From: Echinarachnius parma
Taxonomy: Eukaryota > Echinodermata > Echinoidea > Clypeasteroida > Echinarachniidae
DNA length: 64,000 bases
Assembly (NCBI GenBank): GCA_037951105.1
Contig: JBAMJV010011222.1
Span: 27,099 to 91,098 of the forward strand
Direction of reading: 5' to 3'
Shown: piece after piece, positions 1 to 12,481 of the stretch
How positions within the stretch are numbered: the first letter of the stretch is position 1
How the letters are laid out: every line of letters begins with the position of its first letter
The notes under the pieces: generated by a model
The model's input: only the letters and a program-made list of their open reading frames with translations
Told to the model about the DNA's origin: nothing
The model's database searches: none
Position numbers and translations under genes: made by a program

Positions 1-3000
1 GTGACCCAAGCTCAGAGTACTACGGAACCTTTTTTGACCACAGAAGATCTGACGAGTGCCCAAAGTACAGATGTAACAGAAGCCTCCACACAGTCTGTTA
101 CCTCTACAGAGCCATTGATATCAACAACAGTTGGAACAACCACATCAATTGATGAAAGTACTACAGAGGAAGTGACCCAAGCTCAGAGTACAAGTGGTCT
201 TGCCATAACTACGCAAGGTTCTTTGACCACAGAAGATATTACAACCAGTGTCCAGAGTTCTACAGATGGAACAGGAGTGTCCACACACCCAATTATCTCT
301 ACAGAGTCTCTGATCTCAACAACAGTCAAAGAAACTAGTCCCAGTCTATCTACTGGTCAGACAACCAATCCAATTACAACAGGTGGTGCATTTACAACAG
401 CTTCAAAGACTGAGGCAACATCGGATGGGACAACTGGGTTTCAGTTCACTACAGGGTCAACGTTTGAAAGTACTGAACCACTATCAACAGAAGCTGCAAC
501 AACAAAGATAACAGCTGAAAGTACTGTACAAGAAACCACTGCATCTGTCACTACTGATGAAGCATTTGGTTCATCTACAGAAGCTCTTACAAAAGCTCTC
601 ACATCAACACCGATGAGTATTACATCTGAGATACTGACCACAGCAATAACAGTTGTTGCTTCTACAGATGAAACACAATCCACTTCAGCGGAATCGACAT
701 CCAATCAAGTAACTACTCAAATGGAAACTACAAGTGAAGGTCCTCCCATTATTTCAACTGTTGATGTCACAACAAATGTTCTCACTGATGCAGAGACCAC
801 AATCAAGGCAGAAACCACTTTCCCTGTTGTATCCACCAATGCGTTGAGCCAGGCAACAGATGAGATTAGTACAGTTCAACCTAACATGACTACACCTCAT
901 GTTACAAGTGTTGACGTTAGCACTCCATCTATTGCATCTACCCAAGCTTCAACAGAAAAGACCGCAACACAGACATCAGGAGTCACCAATGTTAGAACAT
1001 CTTCCACTTTAGAATTGACAACAGATACAGTATTCTCTACCTCTTTTCAAACAACCGGGGAATTGTTATCCACACAACCAACAACTGATGGAGCTACTTC
1101 GGCATTTACCTTGTCTACCGGCGCTTCTGTGTCAACCACACAAGAACGAGTGACATCGGACACCGTGCTTACTACAACAGAAAGTGCAAGCACAATAGAC
1201 GAGGTGACAAATGTTGTTACTAGTCCAACCACGGGCATAACTTCTCTGGAATCTGACCAAACAACAATTAAGGTCACTACTGTTGGCAGAACTACAGAAG
1301 AAAACACTCCAGCTCAAAGTACAGTGACAGATGATGTTCTTTCAACTTCAAGAACCATCGTAAGTACCACCATGTCATCAGTTCCAACAAGTCTAGCTCC
1401 TGACATGTCATCTACAGAGAGCATTACATCAGAGGAACCGACTGCATCAACTGTCAGAGCCATGACATCAGGGCAAACCCGTTCACCGTCAACTCCAGAA
1501 ATAACTGAGGAAGTTTTCTCAACAGAGGAATTAACAATGCAAACAAAAGTAACCACTTTTTCACCCACTAGTGTTGCATTTACTACTTCAAGTTTGCCTT
1601 CTTCTGAAGCTTCTCAAGAAGCAACAACAGTGATTGTAACAACTCAAAAGCCAGATGTTTCAAGTAAAAAAGAGATGACAACTGGCAGCATGACAGAACA
1701 ACCTACTGAAGGGATGGAGCAGACAACTGATAATGTTTTAACAACCAGAACCACTACTGTGAAAGCCACCAGCGATGGACAACAACCTACAACCTTGATG
1801 GATCAGACGACTGAAGATGTTCTTACAATGACAAGAGCAACAACTGTGGAAGGCACTAGCGATGGAGGTTCTACCACATCTATTTTGTCTACTGAAAGAC
1901 CAACAAAGACCACTGCAGGTATGACAGATGAAGTAACCATACTGTCCTCTCCAACAACGGTTGATCTTCGAACAACTGATGGATTCACGACAGAAGGTCA
2001 AACAACAACAGTGAAAAGTACCAGTGTTGAAACAAGCACCAGGGGTATTCCGAATTCTACTGAGATGTTGACATCTGTATCGAGTGGAAGTACACAGTAT
2101 CAAGATGCAACAACCGAGCGGGATATAACGGATGAAGTTACAACATTGCCCACTCGGACAACTGCTGAACTTCCAACAACTGATGGTTTTACTACAGAAG
2201 ATCAAACAACGACAGTGAAAAGTACCAGTGCTGAAGCAAGCACTAAGGATATTCAATCTACTGAAGCTACAACAGTTATGGCTTCAACTGCTGCTTTTAC
2301 AACGGATCCAGGTACCACAGTATTAAGTCCAACTACAGGAGATATCCTGTCAACAGAAGAAGCCACAACAATCGGTGCCAGTACTATTGTGCAAGTAACT
2401 ACAATCAATCCGTCAACCTTCGCAGTTTCCCCTTCACAAGAAGTTACGTCAAGCTCAAATGCAACAACTTTTAGAATTACTAGTTTGTCTTCCTCTACTG
2501 GTGGATCTGGAGTTCTGTCAACAGAGAATCTGACTTCACAGGAGCCAGCAATTACTACTGGAGCTACCACTCCTTTCAATACAACAACTGAAGAAAGCAC
2601 TGCAAGTGCTAGTGCTACTTCCCAAGAGAGCACCAGTGGTATTAGAGCAAGCACTCAAGATATTGTTTCTACAGAAGCTTTGGGAACAACATTATCTACA
2701 CAACGTAGAACTACAGAGGGTAAAGATGTGACGTCCTTAACAGCAAGTACAACATTGGAAGCAACAACACCATCAGCAGTTTCCACTGAGGAATCCATTG
2801 TTTCAACAACAATCATTACCACTCCAGTTTTTGTAACAAGTGATGCTTCTACAATTAGCCAAGGTACCACAGTGTTTGATTACTCAACTATGGATGCTGC
2901 AACCACTGTAGAAGCTACAACGAGAAGAGAAAGTGCCACATCAATCAAAGCTACTACTCCTGCAGGTTCTACTGAGGAATCGGGAGTATCAACCACAATC

Positions 3001-5335
3001 TCCACTTCCAAGCCCCAGGATTTTACAACAGGTAATATAGGTACGACGATTGCTGAAACCACTGAACAAAAACAAGGTACCACAGAAGAAGGAGACCCAG
3101 TCACAACCAAAGGTACAGAAACTACCACTTCCAGAGGTACCTCAATCGCTGCAACCACTGATCAAGGTACCACAGAAGAAGGAGTCACAACAAATGGTGC
3201 ACAGAGTACCAGCGCCAGAAGTATAGTAACTACGATTGGTGCAACCACTGATCAAGGTACCACAGAAGGAGTTCTAATCACAACCAAAACAACAGAGACC
3301 ACCACTTCCAGAGGTACTACAAGTGCTGCAACAACTGATCAAGGTAGCACAGAAGAAAGCGTAGTCACAACCAGAGGCGTAGAGGGCACCACAACCAGAG
3401 ATACCACGATTGTTGCAAGCACCAGTCAAGGTACCACTAAAGGAGTCCAAATCACAACTAAAGGTGCACAGGGTACCACTGCTAGTGTTACTACAATTGC
3501 TGCAACCACTGATCAAGGTAGCACAGGAGAAGTCCAAGTCACAACTAAAGGTGAACAGGGCACAACCACTAGAGGTATTACACTTGCAGCAACCACTGAT
3601 CAAGGTACCACAGGAGTCCAACTCACAACGAAAAGTGCTCAGGGCACCACCACCACTAGAAGTACTTCAGTTGCTGCAACTACTGATCAGGGTACCACAG
3701 AAGAAGGAGTCACAACAGAAGGTGCACAGAGCACCAGTGTAGGTGGTACTACAATTGGTGCAACCACTGATCAAGGTACCACAGGCATCCAACTCACAAC
3801 CAAAAGTTCTCAGAGCACCACTACCGCAAGAGGTACTACAATAGCTGAGACTACTGATCAAGGTACCACAGAAGAAGTCCAAGTCACAACTAAAGGTGAA
3901 CAGGGCACCACCACCAGAGGTACTACAATTGCTGCAACTACAGATCAAGGTACCACAGGAGGTCAAGTAACAACTGAAGGTCTACAAGGCTCCACAGTTA
4001 GAGGTACTACAATTGCTGTATCTACTGTTCAAGGTACCACAGTAGTTCAAGTAACAACTGAAGGTGCACAAGGCACCACCAATAGAGGTACTACGATTGG
4101 TGTGACTACTGATCAAGGTACAACAGAAGGAGTTCAAGTCTCAACTAAAACTGCACAGGGCACCACCACCAGAGGTACTACAATTGTTGCAACCACTGAC
4201 CAAGGAACAACAGAAGAAGGAGTTCGAGTCACAACTAAAAGTGCACAAGTCACCACTGCTAGAGGTACAACGATTGGTGCAACCTCTGAGCAAGGTACCA
4301 CAGGAGATGGTGCACCAGTTACAACAGTTGCTGCAACCACTGATCAAGGTACAACAGAAGGAGTTCAAGTCACAACTAAAAGTGCACAAGTCACCACTGC
4401 TAGAGGTACAACGATTGGTGCAACCTCTGATCAAGGTACCACAGGAGATGGTGCACCAGTTACAACAGTTGCTGCAACCACTGATCAAGGTACAACAGAA
4501 GGAGTTCAAGTCACAACTCAAAGTGCACAAGTCACCACTGCTAGAGGTACAACAATTGGTGCAACCTCTGATCAAGGTACCACAGGAGATGGTGCACCAG
4601 TTACAACAGTTGCTGCAACGACTGATCAAGGTACAACAGAAGGAGTTCAAGTCACAACTAAAAGTGCACAAGTCACCACTGCTAGAGGTACAACGATTGG
4701 TGCAACCTCTAAGCAAGGTACCACAGGAGATGGTGCACCAGTTACAACAGTTGCTGCAACCACTGATCAAGGTACAACAGAAGGAGTTCAAGTCACAACT
4801 AAAAGTGCACAAGTCACCACTGCTAGAGGTACAACCATTGGTGCAACCTCTGATCAAGGTACCACAGGAGATGGTGCAACCACTTTACAACAGACAACTA
4901 AACAAGTTTCAACTGCGTCACCAACCACTGAACAAAAGATGGTCGAAGGTACCACAAGCGGTAATAGTGTTTCAACCGTAGCTGCAACTGTGCAACCGAC
5001 AAGTAACGGTGGAACAACCATTTCTGCTACCACCTTGAAACAGACTACTAAAGAGGGAACAACAGTTTCTACTGCATCCCCAACTACTGAACAACAAGCT
5101 GCCTCTACCCAAGCTACAACAAGGAGTGACAGCATTTCAACTATTGCCGTGACAACAAGAGAAGAAACTACACTTGCTGCTACCACTGTGGAACAAACAA
5201 CTGAAAAGGAAACTACAGTTGCTGCTACCACTGAGCAACAAACGACCATAGAGGAGACGACCATTCTTCCTACAACTTTCCAACAGACAACAGGGGGAAC
5301 GGTTACTACACAGGGGCAGGCAACACTTTTCTCAG
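1..5335 (+). CDS. Exon 1 (partial): Thr/Ser-rich mucin domain
   Basis: This stretch is open in frame 1 for 1,778 codons and is overwhelmingly Thr and Ser with Glu, Gln, Val, Ala and Gly. It has no cysteines in the reading frame. This is the composition of an O-glycosylated mucin (PTS) domain, although proline is sparse. The first 3 kb is irregular, with recurring TTE, STE and TTVxATT motifs. From about 3060 the sequence turns into repeats built on TTDQGTTE and TTKGAQGTT, and from about 4196 into near-identical 47-residue units. The exon ends at 5335 with donor GTAAGA, in phase 1. The in-frame extension to the stop at 5379 is intron read-through. Several long opposite-strand frames here are shadows of the codon bias. 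The exon starts upstream of the window. Confidence 0.9.
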
Positions 5336-8300
5336 GTAAGAAGAAAGTTGTTTTCAAACTGGATAAGATTTCAATTTAAACCACAAGCAATATATTTCAA
5401 CAATATCCCTGTTTCTAAAACGTTAACTAAATTTCTCTTGTGGCATTAATAAAAGTAAAATGTTTTAAATACCACTACCATCCCTCTGAAATTAATGAAA
5501 GGAAGGCAGAAAAAGATCTTTCTTAGTGAGTGTCTAGTAATTTCATTTTCTTACAGATAATTTCTTTACAGAAGTATTTTTGGTAGAGTTTTATTATATA
5601 TATTTGTAAAAAAAAATATGTGCACAAGAAAGTATGCAATGATGTAGCCTACATGTGAAATTCCTATTTTCATAAGTGTTTTGTAAGTAACCTGTTCCCT
5701 ACTAGATTTCGCTAGAATTATACATGACCCACCAGGCTCCCGTAGCCAAGGGGTTTAGGGATTTCTTTTCACATTCTCGATCCTTCTAATAGGTGTTGCA
5801 GCTCATGTCTACGGGGATCCGCACTTCCTGACCTTTGACACACGGGCGTACAACTTCCAGGGAGACTGCCAGTACCTCCTTGCCTCGGACTGCCTTGCAC
5901 CATCTTCGCGATTCAGAGTCGTCATCAACAACGACAAGTCGACAAACTTTCCAGAATATGCCCAGATTGTCGGCGTGGAAGTTACTATTGACAATGTGGT
6001 AAGCGTTATTGCCATCTTGTTCTGGTAAAGCCTTTGTCTAATGTTTTTAGAAAACTATGGATTCAGATTTGTCATCGACGACAAATTTTTCTAATAATGC
6101 TTAGAATGATCATTGTTGTGTTGGTGACCATAAACAATTGAGTTTGAGTCCTCTTTATCAAATATTATACTGAATACATCACATGCACATTTTATTTTGT
6201 CTTTACTTTGAACGGTTTGAACTTTGTACGAAAAACTTTGATGCTTTATTCCAATATTAAAACAAACAATAAATTTATCTATTTTTATAATTTCACTTTC
6301 ATGTCTCGCCCTACTTTTTAAATTTTCTTTTCACAAACAATGACTGAAATTACGTATTTTGCATTATTACTTGTTAAATTTTATCCCCATCTTAATTGCG
6401 CTCTCCCTATCTTTCCAAAAACTTGATAAATTATCATTTCCTCATCTACAGGTCATATCTCTTCAAGGCAGTTCAGTGATCGTTGATAACATCGCCGTCA
6501 TGCTGCCAGTTCAACCTGTAGAAGGAGTGTCCGTGAGACGAGCAGGAGGTGTCATAGTAAGTCCTCACAATTATCCTTGTTATACAGATAAACCTGCTCT
6601 CGTGCCCACCTATTTATTAAGACCACCTGTATATAAAGACCTGTATAAAAAGACAACCTGTATATAAATACAACTTGTATTTAAAGACCTTTATAAAAAG
6701 ACAACCTGTATATAAATACAACCTGTATATATAGGATTTCTCGGTCAATTTCGTAAGTTGGCCACACAAATTCATTTTATGTTCATTCAATTTCGCCGAT
6801 TCTGTCACCGCAGCTGTTATTTTCGTTCAAATTCGTTTTTTAGCATTTGAATTCATAAAACGATCATTCAAAAACATTTTATTTTCATTCGAATTAAAAC
6901 GTGTTTCTTTTTCGTAAAATTTTCATTCAATTTAAAGCGAGACGATTCGCGATTACGTAATAACGTCTTCCGTGAATTCAAATTCGTTTCTTTGCATACA
7001 ATTTCACACGTTTTGCAAACAAATTAAACATGTAAATCTCACCCAGTATGATCATATATAGAACCCCGCAAGCTTAGTTCCATGCTAAATCCATTTCAAA
7101 TTGTACGGTTTGGTAAGCAACAAACATTTTATTTGTCTTAACTAGGGGTGTATACCCACTAAATCATCACTAATTTTAGCAACTGAACGATCATGTGTTA
7201 AGTAGATATAACCTATAGCCACATCATCGATATAGAATTAGCATGGAACTAAGCAAAAGTGTCTTGTTAATGAATATGCAATGATATAAGTGCTTGCAAA
7301 GGTTGTGTTTACAGACTACAGTAATTGTGTATGTATTGGAGTGGCGTACCACAATGGGACATTATGGTGGTGGTGGTGGTGGGGGGGGGGTGGGGGGTGT
7401 ATCAATACTCTATACATTTATTTTTATGTTTGGTTTTGTTTTTGATAATTTATTCGATGTTCGTAATCTCTTTGAAGCCATTTATATTTGTGTAAATTAT
7501 ATTTATTCTGTATTGAACAATCTATGAGTATAAGTTCAATCACAATCATAATCACATCAAAATCTGAATCACCATCACACTGAATCACAATCACAATCAC
7601 GATCGTGATCACAGTCACATTTAACATCTCAGTCACAATCTTAATCACCATCTCAATTTTTTTTGTTTTGAAATAGTATTTTATTTTTCTCTCAAACAAA
7701 CAAATTTACAACGTAAATCATTTGCAATACAAAACAAATTCTTTCAACAAATTCATATGAATACTCATAAATTATTATTTACAATCCACATACAATTAAG
7801 TGTTACCTAAACAATAATCATACACTTACTCTATACAATTCATATTTTCTGTATGTTTTCTTTTAACATTTTCCAACCACTTTTCGTTTAATTTCATGTT
7901 AGCAAGATCTTAATGTATGTAATTTGAGAGAATAATAATTGTAATACAATTACAATCACGATCACGATCACGATCACGATCACATACAGTAACAATGATC
8001 ATGATCGTAAATGTGCTTGTGATTATGAAACTTTGCATGCACTTATATCATTGCATATTCATAAAAAGACACTCTTGCTTAGTTCCATGCTAATTCTATA
8101 TCGATGATGTGGCTATAGGTTATATCTACTTAACACATGATCGTTCAGTTGCTAAATAGTGATGATTTAGTGGGTATACACCCCTAGTTAAGACAAATAA
8201 AATGTTTGTTGCTTACCAAACCGTACAATTTGAAATGGATTTAGCATGGAACTAAGCTTGCGGGGTTCTATATATGATCATACTGGGTGAGATTTACATG

Positions 8301-11300
8301 TTTAATTTGTTTGCAAAACGTGTGAAATTGTATGCAAAGAAACGAATTTGAATTCACGGAAGACGTTATTACGTAATCGCGAATCGTCTCGCTTTAAATT
8401 GAATGCAAATTTTACGAAAAAGAAACACGTTTGAATTCGAATGAAAATAAAATGTTTTTGAATGATCGTTTTATGAATTCAAATGCTAAAAAACGAATTT
8501 GAACGAAAATAACAGCTGCGGTGACAGAATCGGCGAAATTGAATGAACATAAAATGAATTTGTGTGGCCAACTTACGAAATTGACCGAGAAATCCTATAT
8601 TAAAAGACCACCTGTATATTGAGACCACCTTTATATAAAGAACTGTAAATAAATAAAAAACCTGTATATAAAGACCACTTGTACATTATATAAAGACAAC
8701 CTGTATATAGAGATTTGTATATAAAAACCACCTGTAGAAAAAGGCCGTCTGTGTATAAGGACCACCTTGACTCATTGGGAGCAGTGAACATGTTTAAAAT
8801 GTCTATAGAGACCCCTGCTAACAAGAACCACCTTTTCTATATTGGGTGGTCTTTATAGACAGGTTTGAATGTACATGTATTTGGTAGAGCCCAGTCATAT
8901 AGTGTATTGATTTAAGTATAACAAAAACACAACAAATATTCTTATCCTTAAGTTTTCAAGATTGGAGTGATCACTGAGACGTTTGTCCAAAAATAGTCAA
9001 CATTTTAAATCTCAAAAGACTGAAATGAGCCCCAAATCAAGTGTTTAACAAACTAATTGTTTCTTATGAATCACACAAAACTAAAACTATATCTAGAATT
9101 TCAAATGCTGATCAGATGTTAACATGACGTAATTGTATCGCTTGCTGAAAACCGCTTCTGAGGGCCTGACAAGCGGTGCGAGTTTTCCGCTCTCAAGCCT
9201 GCATCCAGGAGATTTCATCAGTGTTGACACTTTCTTATCACTTGCCCCTCTCTCTGTGATAACACTGGGCCTCAGGGGGCAGTAAACACCGCTGGGATTG
9301 TTGACAGTAGTGACAAAACTGTCAGAAACTGATAAGAATGTGACCGAGTGGATTACCACTATGGTGGAAATCAAAGTAACGACAGAATAACCTAATGCAA
9401 TTTCATGTAATTGGGTCATATAACACTCAATTATTTTGTTGTTATTTTTTTAAACAATAAGTGTTTTTTTAAACTTTGTTCCTATCAGAATCAAAGTATA
9501 TATTTCAATATTGTTTCTCTCTCTCTTTGACACCAGGCAATATCCACTGACTTTGGCTTCAACCTGGAGTGGGGAATCACCTCGTCCCTGACGGTGACTC
9601 TCAACTCGACGTTCGCTGGAGTCATGTGTGGGCTGGCGGGAGACTACAACGGAAACGCCGATGATGACACTCGCACAGCTACTGGATCAGTGGTAACAAT
9701 TCTTTTCGGAATAATTATATTATTTATGAATATTATATGCAGGGCCCTACACTTACCTTTTTTGTCCGTGGCCCGGTCGGGCCAGTGAAATAATTTCATC
9801 CCCCTTACTGGTGGCCGAAAGAAAAATCCAAATTATGTTAATAACCCCTTTCAATCTCTATAGGCATCCATATTGCAGTTCACCAATAGCGCTACTCACA
9901 ATACATCAGTTATGCAATCTACATGTACATGTATATTTAAAAAAATATATAATGGACATTTAACTTAAAACTATTTGTATATCCCCTTTCAATCTCTAGG
10001 CATCCATATTGCAGTTCACCAATAGCTATGTGGAGAACCCCGGAGACTGCCCTGCCTATGTGGCTCCACCTGATAACCCCTGCACTTCCCACAATGCATC
10101 AGTCATGTCCGAAGCAATGGTCATATGTGATATGTTGACCAACGGCACAGGTGAGTTCATAGGCTAAAGATATCGAAACGGGTTGGAAGTAATTGAATAA
10201 AACATTTTACCATGGAATTATAGCGTTTTTCGACTTTGTTTTGTTGACTTTATATATATAAGTATATAAACCGAAGCTGTATGTATTAGTTCACTTCTCG
10301 CTTATAAGTATATATACTTATATTTTTTTAAACAATTTAAATCAATATAACCATTTGATGAGAAGCTATTCATCACAAATTCTCCATGCAACTTTGTAAT
10401 AATTAAGATACTATGTTACAAAGGAGCATTTTTGCAAGGTAAAAGTTTTGAGTAATTGACCAAAGGATTATTAAACCACTCTGACATATACGCAGCACCA
10501 ACCACAATCTACATGTACTTGTGTATAAATATAATTCCAATATGTATCGACCTTGTCCTTCACTTTAATTTTTTTCTTCTTGTAACTGTAAACATAGGAC
10601 CTTTTGGAGAGTGTGCCCAGAATGTGCCGTCACTTACGACCTTCTACCAGAGTTGTCTCTATGACTACTGTGCAACATACCCGATTGGGGAGGGGATTTG
10701 CGACGTTTTGACGACGGCTGCTCGAGAGTGTCGCATCAATGGATACGTTGTTAGTGGATGGAGGTCTGACAATATCTGTCGTAAGTTTTCATTTTTCAAA
10801 TTATTTCTTTTGATAAGAAATTATCACAATCTTAAGTAGATACTAGTATGGGTTTATTTGATAATTTACATTGCTGTTAACTTAATTGATGTGGTTGACT
10901 CTCTTTAATGACTTAAACGACTTTGATGGTTAATTCACTGGTCAAGAAAGTTAAAATTATTAAAATCTGATTTAAAAAGTTTGATACACATTCCAAGGCC
11001 TGTTACTCCTTTAAAAGGGTATTTTTTATTTGATGGCAAACTTTGATTTTTCATTTTAGTATGGTGTCCATTGCCATTAAGACTTTCTGCAGTATACAAA
11101 GATCTTATATATGGAAATGTAATTGTTTTTATACCCTGTATATTTGAAAATATTAACATTTTCTCTTCCTTATGTCGAATCGTGTTTTGTAGCTCAAGCT
11201 ACAGTTACTACTGGACTCCCTGCCCAACATCTTGCTACGATGTCCGCAGCCAATCAGGGAACAGTGTATATACAAATTTTATGTTTAGAAGAATATGTGT

Positions 11301-11998
11301 ACAATGATCTCTTTTCTATCAATTTTTGTTATTTAGCCGAGGCATGTAGCACCAACTCAAGCTACAGCTACTGCGGGACTCCCTGCCCAACATCTTGCTA
11401 CGATGTCCGCAGCCAATCAAATGACAGTTTACAGTGTACGCCGATCTCGTGTGTTGAAGGGTGCTTCTGCGATGAGGGTTTCGTGCTGGAGGGGGGCAGC
11501 TGTGTACCCATTGAATCATGTGGATGCATCTACAATGGCTTCTATCACACGGTAAGAAATTAAAAAGTTGAATAAACAATCATTCTCAAACTTTAAGAAG
11601 TAACATTTTAAACGTTTGATCACAAAACAAATATTTACCTCCAAAATTTGTGGCTGTCATCTACAGTCTTCGTCAGCGTTGTGACCCGGAGGTGATTTCG
11701 CAGATAAATATTTTTTATTGTGATCAAAAAGTCTAAAATGTTACTCATGAAATACCAATACAGATGAACTTTAATGCTAATGTTTTAAACTTTGCTAAAT
11801 GTATTTTATTTAATATTTCTTTGGGACATGATATTGAGTAGAACTTTTGTTTTATGAGCTTTGATGAAGAAAAATGCTAAGTTTTAAAAGTATGGTTCTG
11901 GAATAGAAACATTGGTTTGACTTTCCTTGTTTCAACTTCTATTTGATTGTTGCTTGCTCTTGACATTATCATCATCATCGTCATCATCGTCATCATTG

Positions 11999-12039
<41 letters not shown>

Positions 12040-12052
12040 GTCATCGTCATCG

Positions 12053-12087
<35 letters not shown>

Positions 12088-12449
12088 GTCATCATCATTT
12101 TCATCATCATCATTTTCAACCTCCTTTCCACTGTTCTCCTCCTCTCCCGCGCCCCTCCTCAATATTGTCATCATCACTATCATCGTCAACCTCATCATGA
12201 TATTATGACATCAGCTTGAACTTGACATAATCATTGTCTATCAATAATGCATTGTTTGAGTCTTTCGTAGGCTGGATACGGTCACATTATTTTTATTACA
12301 AGTTTTCATCACAGTCATACTCCTCCTTCTCTTTCCCTTCCTCCTCCTCCTCCTCCTCCTCCTCCTCCTCCTCCTCCTCCTCCTCCTCCTCCTCCTCCTC
12401 CTCCTCCTCCTCCTTCTCCTCCTACTCCTCCTCCTCCTCCTACTCCTCC

Positions 12450-12481
<32 letters not shown>

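Noticed and set aside
4141..4981. Long Cys/Ser-rich minus-strand and Gln/Leu-rich plus-strand frames
   Set aside because: Shadows of the mucin repeat codons in other frames.
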